Shown piece by piece: positions 7,760 to 17,515 of a stretch of 64,000 nucleotides of DNA. The first letter of the stretch is position 1. Each line of letters opens with the position of its first letter. Origin of the DNA: JBATTK01 sp049670505 (GTDB taxonomy: Bacteria; Bacteroidota; Bacteroidia; Flavobacteriales; Flavobacteriaceae). The DNA lies in assembly GCA_049670505.1 (NCBI GenBank), contig JBATTK010000110.1, positions 30,713 to 94,712 on the forward strand, read 5' to 3'. The translations under genes were made by a program, and so were the position numbers. The notes beneath the pieces were generated by a model, which saw only the letters and a program-made list of their open reading frames with translations, was not told the DNA's origin and searched no databases.

Positions 7760-9592
7760 TTATAACTTTTCCATTTTTGGAAGCATCAATTCCTTTTTTT
7801 CGTGGAATTGTTCCATGCGTGACAGAATTTTATTGAGCAATTGCAACACATCTATGATATAAGGGCCCTTGTTCAGCATTACACATTCCGATTGTAAGGA
7901 GCTTATGGTATCCGTAATTTCGGACCTGGAGGGCAAACCGTTTTTAGCAAGATTTTCCAATACTTGCGTAGCCCAAACTACCGGGATATGAGCTGCACCA
8001 CATAAGGATAATATACCTTCCTGAGCCTTTCCTATGGTATCCCATCCGGTTTCTACCGCAAGATCTCCCCTTGCGATCATAACCCCTATATACTTCACCT
8101 TCATAGCAGCCAGAAGTATCTCTTCCAAATTATCAAAAGCAAATCTGGTCTCTATTTTTAAAATAATACTCAATCTATTGACGGCATCCCATTTTTCCAA
8201 TTCCGTTAATAGTTCTTCCACATCATTTTTCGATTTCACAAAAGAAAAATTGACGATATCCGCATATTTTGTCACAAATTCCAAATCTGTTTTGTCCTTA
8301 TCGGTCAGGCCACTGATTCCCAAAAGGGTCATGGGAAAATTTATGCCTTTTTCCGCCTTGAGTTTGGAGCCTTTTACTGCGGCCCTGGTAATCCGAACTT
8401 CAAAATCATCTGAACGTATCCATTCAATACGACCCTCGATCTTACCATCGTCGAATAAAATGGGATCGCCCTCTTGTATATGGTCAAAAACAGTGGGAAC
8501 CTGACATGATATATGCGCCCCTTTAACAAGGTTCCCATCTTCATTGAACACGGCAGGATTTCCCATAATATTTGCCTTGGTAACGGTAAGCATATCGTTT
8601 GTTCGCAGTAAAAGGAATCGTTCAATGGGAGGAAGTTCCCGGACCGCAACACTTTCCATTTTCCCATTTTCATTCTGTACAAGGGTCCCGGTGCTGATAT
8701 AAACGGTTTTATAACAGTGTACATGCACTTCATCATCCGAGATATGGACCACATTTAACTTTCTTCGCTTGTTTCTTGTATCCCTTACCGTCAATTTATC
8801 TCCCAAGGTCAATTTTTGGAGCCATTCCGGGGGCAAGGGCAGCGTATTCGATGCGGAATCCTTCTTAATCTCAGGTACCAGTACCAGTAAAGCGGGACTA
8901 ACAACGTTTCCCATTTCATCGCGTTCCGGTTTAAATTTCCTCACTTTTGGCCCAGGTGTAATAGTTCCTGTCCTAATTTTGGGGCCGGCAAGGTCCATGG
9001 CGATCGTAACGTCCTTTTTCAATTCCTTGGAAGCCTGCTTTACATGAAGAATAATTTTTTCCCAAACTTCGGGACCGTCATGGGCACAGTTGATCCTGGC
9101 ACAGTCCATTCCGTTTTGGACCATATTAAGAACTATCTGATAATCATAGGCCGCCTCGGTAGGTTGGGTTACCATAATCCGCACCCTTCTCCCTTTACGA
9201 CGACCAAAAAGTTCTTTGGTATGATTTGCCAATAATTTTTTTTTGTTTTTTATGGATAACCCTGACGTTATCTGTTTTATAGGCTGATGATCCAATAAGC
9301 GATACAGGTTATACCTTATTCTTATCAAACTAAACATAATATGACCCTCTGCATTGGCAAGACGGGTAAACCCAAGGTTCTGTAACTTCTTTTGAATGCT
9401 TCTTAGATCGAACTGTCTTAAGGTGGTATAATGGATTAAATTTCGTGCACTCTCCCGATATATGGGGTGTATGTCATTTAAAAGCTCTTCGGCTTCTTGT
9501 TCTTTTACATGTATGACCTTGATAATGGCTTCGATTTTAGCAATCAATCCCTTTATTTTCCCTTCTTTTACCGCTACCTTTTGTATGTCCAT
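7760..9592 (-). CDS. pyk: Atypical pyruvate kinase
   Basis: 610 residues. The catalytic barrel is recognisable: VRIMVTQPTEAAYD, then MDLAGPKIRTG (about 199-209), the IILKIETRFAFDN segment with the phosphoryl-transfer Lys and metal Glu, MIARGDLAVETGW and the WATQVLENL helix. Three things are unusual. An N-terminal helical extension of about 130 residues precedes the barrel. The cap (B) domain region, about residues 210-412, is roughly twice the normal size. The regulatory C-terminal domain is absent, with the protein ending in a short helix after LNKGPYIIDVLQLL. Such forms are found as second pyruvate kinases, often near stress or hypoxia genes, and may respond to different effectors. Activity is inferred from motif retention. 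Confidence 0.85.
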   Translation of the reverse strand: MDIQKVAVKEGKIKGLIAKIEAIIKVIHVKEQEAEELLNDIHPIYRESARNLIHYTTLRQFDLRSIQKKLQNLGFTRLANAEGHIMFSLIRIRYNLYRLLDHQPIKQITSGLSIKNKKKLLANHTKELFGRRKGRRVRIMVTQPTEAAYDYQIVLNMVQNGMDCARINCAHDGPEVWEKIILHVKQASKELKKDVTIAMDLAGPKIRTGTITPGPKVRKFKPERDEMGNVVSPALLVLVPEIKKDSASNTLPLPPEWLQKLTLGDKLTVRDTRNKRRKLNVVHISDDEVHVHCYKTVYISTGTLVQNENGKMESVAVRELPPIERFLLLRTNDMLTVTKANIMGNPAVFNEDGNLVKGAHISCQVPTVFDHIQEGDPILFDDGKIEGRIEWIRSDDFEVRITRAAVKGSKLKAEKGINFPMTLLGISGLTDKDKTDLEFVTKYADIVNFSFVKSKNDVEELLTELEKWDAVNRLSIILKIETRFAFDNLEEILLAAMKVKYIGVMIARGDLAVETGWDTIGKAQEGILSLCGAAHIPVVWATQVLENLAKNGLPSRSEITDTISSLQSECVMLNKGPYIIDVLQLLNKILSRMEQFHEKKELMLPKMEKL

Positions 9593-9675
9593 GGTACAAT
9601 ATTAAATCCTCGGTTTGGGAACGTTGAAAACCTTAACAACATTCCAAAACCGTAATATCCATGTAAAATCCATTC

Positions 9676-9784
9676 GGTGTACTTACACCTATGGCTACAC
9701 ATAAATTTTTAAAAATACTAATAAGTATGGTAATTCCGTGATTTCAAGAATTATTTAACCGTAGCGTAATACCCATAGGTGTAA
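9676..9784. promoter_or_regulatory. Inverted operator-like repeats in the divergent pyruvate kinase/NTF2 promoter region
   Basis: TTACACCTATGG (9683-9694) and its exact complement CCATAGGTGTAA (9773-9784) lie 78 bp apart between two divergent genes. The left copy is also the right arm of the dyad GGTGTACTTACACC (9676-9689). Two matched half-sites facing each other suggest a shared regulator acting on both promoters, possibly by looping. Confidence 0.45.
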
Positions 9785-9841
9785 AAGTATGCTTTGCATT
9801 CATTTTTATCGTATTTTTAATAGAACCCAAAAAATAAAATC

Positions 9842-10294
9842 ATGAAAAATATTTTCTTAACCCTTATCATACTGATCGGCTTTAGTTCACATGCCCAAAA
9901 TGTAGACCAAGTTTCCGTGGAACGCGTTATAAAAACCTTTTATGACGGATTCAATGCCAAGGATTCCATAAAAATGCAAAAAATGCTTTCCAAGGATTTC
10001 CTGTATCAAGATGTGGATGAGGTTTATGGAAAAAAGGTAGTGAAGACAGAAGATATAAGTACCGTGATAAAAACAATTGCAAGTATTCCAAATACGACGC
10101 AGTTTAGACAGGAATTGGGAGCTTTAAAAGTAAATGTGGACGGACAAATTGCCAACGTATGGGTAGATTATAAATTTTACCTCTATGATGCCTATTACCA
10201 TTGTGGGGTAAGTTCTTTTCAGTTGGTCAAAGAGGATGGGGGATGGAAAATTATTTCATTGTTGGATCACCATTCCAAAGAGGCCTGCAAATAG
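9842..10294 (+). CDS. Secreted NTF2/SnoaL-like protein
   Basis: 150 residues starting with a signal peptide (MKNIFLTLIILIGFSSHAQ, cleavage likely after SHA). The mature part follows the lumazine-binding/SnoaL-like pattern: VERVIKTFYDGFNAKDSIKMQKMLSKDFLYQDVDEVYGKKVVKTEDI, strands with IANVWVDYKFYLYDAYYHCGVSSFQLVKEDGGWKIISLLDH. The closing GGWKIISLLDH segment is typical of periplasmic NTF2-like proteins of Bacteroidetes. Role unknown. It is transcribed divergently from the pyruvate kinase. Confidence 0.78.
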   Translation: MKNIFLTLIILIGFSSHAQNVDQVSVERVIKTFYDGFNAKDSIKMQKMLSKDFLYQDVDEVYGKKVVKTEDISTVIKTIASIPNTTQFRQELGALKVNVDGQIANVWVDYKFYLYDAYYHCGVSSFQLVKEDGGWKIISLLDHHSKEACK

Positions 10295-10467
10295 TGCCGA
10301 AGGTTGAGCCATTATACTTTACTTTGGTTTATTCTTGAAGTAATTTTGGTGAATAGAAATGAAAAAATAGGTTTTATACCACTGTTATCCTATCCGCATG
10401 TCCCAACTTGATTTTTTATCATACATTTAGGAGGACTTTAAAAAAATCAACCAAAAAAAATAGTAAG

Positions 10468-11109
10468 ATGTTTATAAAGAAAACTACCAGTACATTTGTT
10501 TTTGGAATAGCGGTTGCTTTTGCAATCACATCATGCGGCTCTGCAGGCAAGACAGTTAAAAATTATACAGCTATGGCCGATTTATCGGGACTCGTTGAAG
10601 ATAAAAGCCAAGCACCCACACTGCTATATATCCGATCCGGAGCACCCACTTTAAGTGCTTATGATTCGTTTATTATTGATCCCGTTATTCTGGATTCTCG
10701 CGACCCCAGTATCAAAAAATTGAAAGCGGATGATTTAACCCGCATCCAGACCCATTTTACGGAGAGTTTGACTAAAGAATTGGAGAATAAGGGTTATACA
10801 ATTACCGATACGCCCGCTGAAAAAACTATGAGAATGTCTTTTATTCTTTCAGGTATAAAAGTACCCAATGCCACGGCAAACGTTACAAGCGTTTTAATAC
10901 CAGTAGCATTAAGTGTAGGCGGTGTTACGGTAGAGGGAACGTTTAGGGAGTCGGTCTCTAATCGTATAGACGCTGTTGTAGTAAGCAGATCACAAGGCAG
11001 CCGTGTGGCAAATGCCTCTCCATGGTCTACATGGGCGGACGTTGAATCCGCACTCGATAAATGGGCCGAAGGCATTGCGCAGGCCGTTGATAAAGCACAT
11101 GGCAAATAG
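10468..11109 (+). CDS. DUF3313-type lipoprotein
   Basis: 213 residues from the ATG at 10468, chosen because it gives a proper lipoprotein signal (FVFGIAVAFAITSCGSAG, lipobox Cys about residue 23). An in-frame ATG at 10408 would add 20 polar residues. The body matches DUF3313: a central strand/helix region with YDSFIIDPVILDSRDP, LTKELENKGYTITDTPAEKTMRMSFILSGIKVPNA and a Gly/Val-rich segment LIPVALSVGGVTVEGTFRES. These are outer-membrane or periplasmic lipoproteins of unknown role. It stands alone with over 170 bp on both sides. Confidence 0.75.
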   Translation: MFIKKTTSTFVFGIAVAFAITSCGSAGKTVKNYTAMADLSGLVEDKSQAPTLLYIRSGAPTLSAYDSFIIDPVILDSRDPSIKKLKADDLTRIQTHFTESLTKELENKGYTITDTPAEKTMRMSFILSGIKVPNATANVTSVLIPVALSVGGVTVEGTFRESVSNRIDAVVVSRSQGSRVANASPWSTWADVESALDKWAEGIAQAVDKAHGK

Positions 11110-11400
11110 GACTTCGTTTTTTCCTTTAACAGTTGGTTTTATAGGGCTTTTGGAAATCCAAATTTAGGATATCCCTAGTAAAGAATTTCAATAGTGCTAA
11201 AGGACCGTATGATTTTGGCACCATTATGTAGTATATATCGATTAGGGCAAATAGTTGAACCTTTATTCGTAGCTTTTTAGGATAATAAGATATAAAAATT
11301 GTAGGCTTACAAACAGAACACTAACCTATACATGAACCGTTTATACATGCAATTAGTATAAGTTTATCCACTAAATTGCAATAACAAACACGATTTTCCC

Positions 11401-12477
11401 TTGTCAAAATTCAAAGATTTAAATATTGTAAAATCCTACCTGATAGGTTGGCTGATCGGGAGTATCCTATGGCGGCTACTTCGGTATACAGATTTGAGCG
11501 CGGTGCCCTTGTCCCAACAATTTACATTTGGAAACATTCTGGTATTTGTACTGCTGTGGTTGATTATGGGAGTTCTCTTTGGGCTAATGCATATTGCAAT
11601 TGCCAAATTCGTAGTAGGCAGAATTAAGTATTTTCAGTTATTGTGGCTGATATTGCTCCTACAATTGATCATTTTCATAGGTGTTATCGTTGCACTGATC
11701 TATTTTCTGCGTTATGTACTGAATATAGAGCTTCCGGAGTCTACCATAGGGCTATTGAACGATCCATCCTTGCCTGTTTCTTGCATCTATATCTTGATCA
11801 TCAATTTCTGTATCGGTTTTGTGTTGTACATCAGTTCTATCGTAGGTAGGGGAAATCTTAAAAAAATCCTATCGGGAAAGTTTTATACCCCCTTGGTTAC
11901 TGAAAAGGTCTTTATGTTTATAGACCTTAAGGGTTCTACCCAATTAGCGGAAAAATTGGGGCATATTACCTACAGCAAACTTATTCAAGATTGTTTTCGC
12001 GATTTAGTGGTGGTACACGACTATCACGCGGAGATTTATCAGTATGTGGGAGACGAAGCCGTGCTTACGTGGGATTTAGATAAAGCAATGCATGCAAACA
12101 ATGGCATCAAAGCCTTTTTTGCCTTTCAAAAACGATTGAACGATCGATCCGCACATTATCTGTCCCTCTATGGCGCGGTTCCGGATTTTAAGGCCGGAAT
12201 GCATGGCGGTATCATAACCATGACGGAGGTTGGGGAGTTAAAACGGGATATTGCCTATCACGGAGATACTATTAATACCGCTGCCAGACTTCAAGGGGAA
12301 TGTAATCGGTTAAATGTGAAACTATTAATTTCTGAAAAACTGTTAAAGGATTTGGATTTAAATTCCGAGTTTAGATCAACACTTATGGGAGAAATGCAAT
12401 TAAGGGGTAAAAATGCCCCTATTCAGGTGTATTCTTTGGAGGAGTTTACTACATCAAAAGGGGTTCAAAAAGAATAG
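11401..12477 (+). CDS. Membrane-bound class III adenylate/guanylate cyclase
   Basis: 358 residues from a TTG start (an in-frame stop lies at 11359-11361 and no ATG precedes the first membrane helix). Four membrane helices (about 12-27, 43-68, 78-104, 125-148) are followed by a cyclase domain (about 168-345). The metal-binding Asp in FIDLKGS (D175) and YVGDEA (D218) and the transition-state Asn and Arg in GDTINTAARL (N292, R296) are all present, so it should be active. D283 at the purine-contact position favours ATP. This yields a membrane cAMP source not far from a CRP-type regulator at 32 kb; a link between them is only speculation. Confidence 0.85.
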   Translation: MSKFKDLNIVKSYLIGWLIGSILWRLLRYTDLSAVPLSQQFTFGNILVFVLLWLIMGVLFGLMHIAIAKFVVGRIKYFQLLWLILLLQLIIFIGVIVALIYFLRYVLNIELPESTIGLLNDPSLPVSCIYILIINFCIGFVLYISSIVGRGNLKKILSGKFYTPLVTEKVFMFIDLKGSTQLAEKLGHITYSKLIQDCFRDLVVVHDYHAEIYQYVGDEAVLTWDLDKAMHANNGIKAFFAFQKRLNDRSAHYLSLYGAVPDFKAGMHGGIITMTEVGELKRDIAYHGDTINTAARLQGECNRLNVKLLISEKLLKDLDLNSEFRSTLMGEMQLRGKNAPIQVYSLEEFTTSKGVQKE

Positions 12478-12574
12478 CTGCTTGGTGAACGGGAACAATT
12501 GAAACAGCTTGTTTTGTTTGTATAGAATTTCATTTAGCCCGTATGAATTGGAATCTACTTTGGAATATAGGGAG

Positions 12575-13249
12575 TTATGATTCGTTTTTATCCATACTGT
12601 GCTTAATATATTTTCCTACCACTACCGCGGTGATTATGACTATGTAGAATTGTCCTATTAAACCAGTTAAAATTGCCGCTTTTTGGGCTACAGGGGTAGC
12701 AGGAATAATTTCACCATAACCAATGGTCAATAGCGTAATAAAGGCATAGTACATAATACCATCCGCTCGGATATCAAAATTCTCTTTTTCCAACAAAGCC
12801 CCCTGAAAAGAACCGGGTTCCACTAGTTCTATGGACAGAAATAGGAAGAATGCCAAAAAACCCAAAGAAATATAACCGCTCATTAGACCCATGATTACGT
12901 TCTTATCCACAAATTTGGCGCCCCACACTTGTTGGATGATATTCCAAGTGACTATGATATGGAATATGAAATAAACCGACATCCGGATCAAGATGTCGTC
13001 ACCACCTTGTCTTGTGAATAAATTATTCCCAAAAATAAAGGCTGACACTATAAATAGTCCAACAAAGAACCACACTAACTTCTTCTTTTTGGAAATCAAC
13101 AATATTCCAGAAGAAATGTTCAGTAAAAAAAGGATAGGCAATAAAATGTTTTCATGAAAATCATAGGGTACGAACAAAGACCCAAAGAGAATAAAAACCT
13201 GGGTGATCAGGAAGAACTCAAATCGTCGTTCATACAAATATCTTACCAT
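12575..13249 (-). CDS. K+-channel-like two-pore-helix membrane protein
   Basis: 224 residues with about six hydrophobic segments. The last two flank a pore loop containing TLLTIGYGEIIPATP, a variant of the K+ selectivity filter TVGYGD with Glu in place of Asp. The N-terminus has no RCK or cytoplasmic regulatory domain. It directly abuts the RND permease gene (stop codon and start codon touch), so it is the last gene of the efflux operon at 13-20 kb. An ion channel cotranscribed with a proton-driven pump may compensate charge movement; that is inference. Confidence 0.8.
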   Translation of the reverse strand: MVRYLYERRFEFFLITQVFILFGSLFVPYDFHENILLPILFLLNISSGILLISKKKKLVWFFVGLFIVSAFIFGNNLFTRQGGDDILIRMSVYFIFHIIVTWNIIQQVWGAKFVDKNVIMGLMSGYISLGFLAFFLFLSIELVEPGSFQGALLEKENFDIRADGIMYYAFITLLTIGYGEIIPATPVAQKAAILTGLIGQFYIVIITAVVVGKYIKHSMDKNES

Positions 13250-16200
13250 CTACTCCTTCAATAATTTGGTATTAAAATCATATCCCTTATAATCTACCTT
13301 GTACAATACACTAAAAAATGAGGGAATGAACACCAAAGTGATTACTGTACCAAAAAGAAGTCCTATCATAATACTGACCGCCATTCCTTCCCACATTTCA
13401 CCGCCACTTAAATATAGGGGTATTAGCCCCAAAACAGTGGTAAAGGTTGCCAATAGAATAGGTCTGAACCGTTGCAAACAAGCAGCGATTACGGCATCTT
13501 GTACACTATCCCGAGCTTTTATTTCTATTTCTATACGATCGATCAATACAATGGCATTGTTAATGACGATACCCGCTAGGGAAATTACCCCTAAAAAGGG
13601 CATAAACCCAAAAGGTTCCTGAAAAATGAGCAGTCCGATAACGACTCCTATGATGGCTAGGGGAATAGTTAAGGTGACCATGACCATTTTTCTAAAGGAA
13701 TTGAACTGAATGATCAACAGCAATACAATAATAAATCCAGAAAGCGGTAGATACGATATCACCGCGCCCATATTTTCACTGGTACTTTTTGCATCCCCAC
13801 CTAATTGAAACCCATAACCGGAAGGCCAGTTCTCCATTTGTTCTTGCAGCCACGGTGTCATGATCTCCATGATCGCTGCAGAATTGCCCGTATCCGTTAT
13901 TTCACTGGATACGTTAATGGTCCTATCTAGATCCAAGCGCTTTATCTTGGTGTATTGCCATTGAGGAACAATGGTGGCTACCTGTAATAAAGGCACGCTC
14001 TTGCCCGAGTTTTGAGAATATATGTTTAAGGTCTCCAAGGATTCCAAAGACTGTTGCTGACTGGCATCTCCCCGCATAAGTATAGGTATGGATTTGTCAT
14101 CCTCGCGGTACGAGCCCGTATTGAATCCATCTAAGACCGTTTGCAAGGAGGTGGCAATATCCTGGTTGGTTACCCCGGCTATTTGTGCCTTATTCTGATC
14201 AATGTCTATTACAAATTTTTTGCTTTTCGGGCCCCAGTCATCTTTTATGTTTTTTGTTCCGGAGAGGGTCGTTAACTTTTGTTTAATGGTCTCGGAAATA
14301 ATTGCCAGTTGTCCCGGTTCATCCCCCTGCACTTTAATTTCAATAGGAGTACCTCCCCCTCCTGCGCCCAAAGGCCCTACCTTAATATCGGCATCCGGAA
14401 AATGGGTAAGTGAAAAGGCATCCAATCTGTTGATGATATCCTGATTCAAAATGGCATCCGAAGTATTTACCAGTATATGGGCATAACTGGAATTGCGCTC
14501 ATCCGGATTGTATCCCAAATCGTAGGATTCTGGCCCCTCACCAATGTAGGAAGACCAATCTGAAACGCCTCCCTTTCTTTCTTCGTTTACCTGAAGGGAG
14601 TCTTTTATATAGATTTCCAGTTCATTCACCAATTCTCTTGTGCGTTCTATTTTTGTTCCCTGTGGAAGGTTGATATCAATGGTTACCATGTTTCTATCAC
14701 TATCCGGAAAGAATAAAAATTCAATTTTTGTAAAACCCCATAATGAAATAATAAAAGCGACAAAAATTCCAATGAGGACCAATGTTTTTCGGGATAAAGC
14801 AAAAAGAATCAGATCCTTATAATATACCTTGATCTTGTTGATTAACCCATCTATAAAACTCTCTTTCTGATCTGTTTTAATTTTCAAGAACAAAAAGCAG
14901 AATAAGGTAATAACAGTTAAAGAAATAAGCCAGGAGGAAATCAATGCAATCGTAATTACAACAAATATAGGTCCTGTGATATCCCCCATAATGGATTCCG
15001 CCAAATAGAAGGATAGAAAAGCCGCAGAAGTAGTTAGGGTAGAGATCAATAAGGGAGTAAATAATTCGGAACAAGAATCTATGGCCGCTTTTTTCACCGG
15101 TACCCCTTGTTCCATTTTTACCATGATGGATTCGGAGACTACAATGGCATTATCCACCATCATTCCCAAAGCCATGATCAAAGCCGCAAGGGTAACCTGA
15201 TTAAGACCAACTCCTATCAATCCCATTACCATTAGTGTAGTAATGGTTACAATGGGTACCAAACTGGCAATGATAAATCCTGTTCTAAGGCCTAAAAATA
15301 CTAACATGACCAACAATACAATGGCAATGGATTGCATGAGGTTACTGATGAAATTTACAATACTTTCATCCACATAGGTATCCAAGGAAGAAAGCCGGGA
15401 AACTTCCAATCCCACGGGGAGTTTCCGCTTCCATGCAGCTATAACCACATTGACTTCTTCCCCCATTTGCACAATATTGGCCCCTTCCTTTAAGGAAATA
15501 TGTAGGGAAAGTGCATTATTTCCGTTTACCTGCACAATTTGCTGGGGTGGATCTATATACCCCTTTTTAATGTTGGTTACATCCTCTAGATATACTACCT
15601 GACTCCCATCACCTACAGGAACTAGGGTTTTTTCAATGTCGTCCAAGTCATTAAAATTTCCGGTAGGCTCCAAGACAATACGCTCATCTTCTAAATTTAT
15701 TTGTCCTCCGGAACTTAGAATATTAGTAGAAGAAATACTGCTTTGGAGTTTACTTGCCGTAAGACCGTATTCTTTTAATCTCGCATTATCAAATTCAACA
15801 AAAACCCGCTCTTCTTGAATTCCGCCTACTTCTACTTTTGCCGCATTGTCCAGCTTTATAAGATCGTCCTTTAAATCATCTGCATATGCTTTCATTTGGG
15901 CATACGAATACCCATCACTTACAAGCCCTACCACAATACCATATACCTCTCCTATACCATCATCCTTTAAGTCCGGGACTACATTTTCCGGCAGTCCTTG
16001 AAGGTCATTCAATTTTCTCCGTAAACGATCCCATACTGCCTGTAAATCTTTGGGCTCTACAACATCCTTTAGAGTAACGCTAATCACGGAAAGTCCTGTC
16101 CGTGAGGTACTGGTTACCTCCTTTAATTCCGGAAGTTCCTGGACCACTTTTTCGATTTTATCAGTGACCAATTGTTCCACACGTTCCGGGCCGGCTCCAG

Positions 16201-16354
16201 GAAATTGGGATACTATAGAAGCTACACGAATGGTATAGGGGGGCATACTATCTCTTGACAAGGACTGATAAAGCGATACCCCTAATAGAATTACAACGGT
16301 CAACAAGGTGTACGTAATCCTGTTCTTTTCTATGGAAAATTTTGTTAAATTCAT
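13250..16354 (-). CDS. RND efflux transporter permease (AcrB/HAE-type)
   Basis: 1034 residues, the normal length for an inner-membrane RND permease: TM1 (about 10-28), a large periplasmic loop with pore-domain motifs (VVEPKDLQAVWDRLRRKLNDL), TM2-6, a second periplasmic loop and TM7-12. TM4 reads ALIMALGMMVDNAIVVSES, with Asp-Asn at the site where AcrB has Asp-Asp, a common Bacteroidetes variant that keeps one proton-relay Asp. It pumps substrate by proton antiport with the adaptor (16406) and outer-membrane partner (17516) encoded upstream in the same operon. Substrate specificity is not readable. Confidence 0.93.
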   Translation of the reverse strand: MNLTKFSIEKNRITYTLLTVVILLGVSLYQSLSRDSMPPYTIRVASIVSQFPGAGPERVEQLVTDKIEKVVQELPELKEVTSTSRTGLSVISVTLKDVVEPKDLQAVWDRLRRKLNDLQGLPENVVPDLKDDGIGEVYGIVVGLVSDGYSYAQMKAYADDLKDDLIKLDNAAKVEVGGIQEERVFVEFDNARLKEYGLTASKLQSSISSTNILSSGGQINLEDERIVLEPTGNFNDLDDIEKTLVPVGDGSQVVYLEDVTNIKKGYIDPPQQIVQVNGNNALSLHISLKEGANIVQMGEEVNVVIAAWKRKLPVGLEVSRLSSLDTYVDESIVNFISNLMQSIAIVLLVMLVFLGLRTGFIIASLVPIVTITTLMVMGLIGVGLNQVTLAALIMALGMMVDNAIVVSESIMVKMEQGVPVKKAAIDSCSELFTPLLISTLTTSAAFLSFYLAESIMGDITGPIFVVITIALISSWLISLTVITLFCFLFLKIKTDQKESFIDGLINKIKVYYKDLILFALSRKTLVLIGIFVAFIISLWGFTKIEFLFFPDSDRNMVTIDINLPQGTKIERTRELVNELEIYIKDSLQVNEERKGGVSDWSSYIGEGPESYDLGYNPDERNSSYAHILVNTSDAILNQDIINRLDAFSLTHFPDADIKVGPLGAGGGGTPIEIKVQGDEPGQLAIISETIKQKLTTLSGTKNIKDDWGPKSKKFVIDIDQNKAQIAGVTNQDIATSLQTVLDGFNTGSYREDDKSIPILMRGDASQQQSLESLETLNIYSQNSGKSVPLLQVATIVPQWQYTKIKRLDLDRTINVSSEITDTGNSAAIMEIMTPWLQEQMENWPSGYGFQLGGDAKSTSENMGAVISYLPLSGFIIVLLLIIQFNSFRKMVMVTLTIPLAIIGVVIGLLIFQEPFGFMPFLGVISLAGIVINNAIVLIDRIEIEIKARDSVQDAVIAACLQRFRPILLATFTTVLGLIPLYLSGGEMWEGMAVSIMIGLLFGTVITLVFIPSFFSVLYKVDYKGYDFNTKLLKE

Positions 16355-16405
16355 GTAGTGGTCGGTTTAATTAAAAATCGCAAGAACGGAAGTCTTTTGA
16401 CTCAT

Positions 16406-17494
16406 TTACTGCAATCGAACTCGTTGTCCGTTTAATAATGTCTGTAAGCCTGCAGTAGCAATTTTTTGTCCTGCCGTAAGTCCATCCTTTATTTCAAACC
16501 CTTCCGAAGTTAATCCTCCTACGGTGACGGACTGCCTTTTTGCTACCCCCATTTTTCCATCGTCGGATTCTAGGACATAGACAAAGTTTCCTTCGCTATC
16601 TTCTCCCACGGACTTTGCCGGAACTATAAGTACATTTCGAGTATCATCGCCATTGCCAAAATCAAAAGTGACATTGGCGGCCATCCCGGATTTAATATCC
16701 TCGGTAGGGTCTATGATTATAACCCGTATGGGGTAGGTAGCCGTATTGCTATCTACCGAAGGGGAAACTTCGGAGACCCTTCCCTTACAGGTTTTGTCCA
16801 ACAAAGAGGAAAAGGACACCGAAACCAACATGTCTTGTTTTACATTGTTTATAACACTTTCCGGAATCCCCAAAGAAATTTCCATATCCACTCCCGCATT
16901 CAGTACAGCTATATTTTCTCCCGGGCCTACATTTTCGTCAATTTCGGCGTTCACGGATGCGATAACCCCGTTTTCAGGAGCATATAAATATCCGTAGCGG
17001 ATCTGCTCCTGTTGAATAGCAACACTCCGTACCGCCGACTCATAACTTTGCTGCGCTGTTCTAAAGGCATTTTTAGCGGCCTCGAAATCGCTTAGGGAAG
17101 TGCTTCCTTTTTCGTATAGGGATCGGATACGATTTAAATTTAGCTTGGCCGTATTCATTTCCGATTCCGCACTATTTTTTGAGGACACGGAGTTTTCATA
17201 ATTCAACCGGGCCTGTACATTGTCCAACTTGGCCAAGAGCTGTCCTTTCTTTACCTTTTGGCCCAATTTAACATCAAATTCAACAAGGATGCCATCGCTC
17301 CTAAAACTTAAGTTGATGATCTTGTCCGTTTGCGCCGTTCCACTGAACGTTCGTACCTTTTCATTCCCCGAAAACCCTACCTCCTGATAGCTAACGGGGC
17401 GAATAATTTTTTCTTCTTTCTTTTCTTTTCCCCCACAGGCAAAAAAGAATCCCATCAATAGAAAAAGTGTATTAATTTTAATGCGCTGTTTCAT
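16406..17494 (-). CDS. RND efflux periplasmic adaptor lipoprotein
   Basis: 362 residues beginning with a lipoprotein signal (LFLLMGFFFACGG, Cys about 20). The order is that of membrane-fusion proteins: half-lipoyl motif SDGILVEFDVKLGQKVKKGQLLAKLD, a helical hairpin (about 90-165, SSKNSAESEMNTAKLNLNRIRSLYEKG...), the second half-lipoyl YLYAPENGVIASVNAEIDENVGPGE, then beta-barrel and membrane-proximal domains ending KDGLTAGQKIATAGLQTLLNGQRV. It links the permease to the TolC-like protein. It lies 51 bp upstream of the permease and 21 bp downstream of the TolC fusion. Confidence 0.93.
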   Translation of the reverse strand: MKQRIKINTLFLLMGFFFACGGKEKKEEKIIRPVSYQEVGFSGNEKVRTFSGTAQTDKIINLSFRSDGILVEFDVKLGQKVKKGQLLAKLDNVQARLNYENSVSSKNSAESEMNTAKLNLNRIRSLYEKGSTSLSDFEAAKNAFRTAQQSYESAVRSVAIQQEQIRYGYLYAPENGVIASVNAEIDENVGPGENIAVLNAGVDMEISLGIPESVINNVKQDMLVSVSFSSLLDKTCKGRVSEVSPSVDSNTATYPIRVIIIDPTEDIKSGMAANVTFDFGNGDDTRNVLIVPAKSVGEDSEGNFVYVLESDDGKMGVAKRQSVTVGGLTSEGFEIKDGLTAGQKIATAGLQTLLNGQRVRLQ

Positions 17495-17515
17495 CGGTTT
17501 CTATATTTTCTACTA

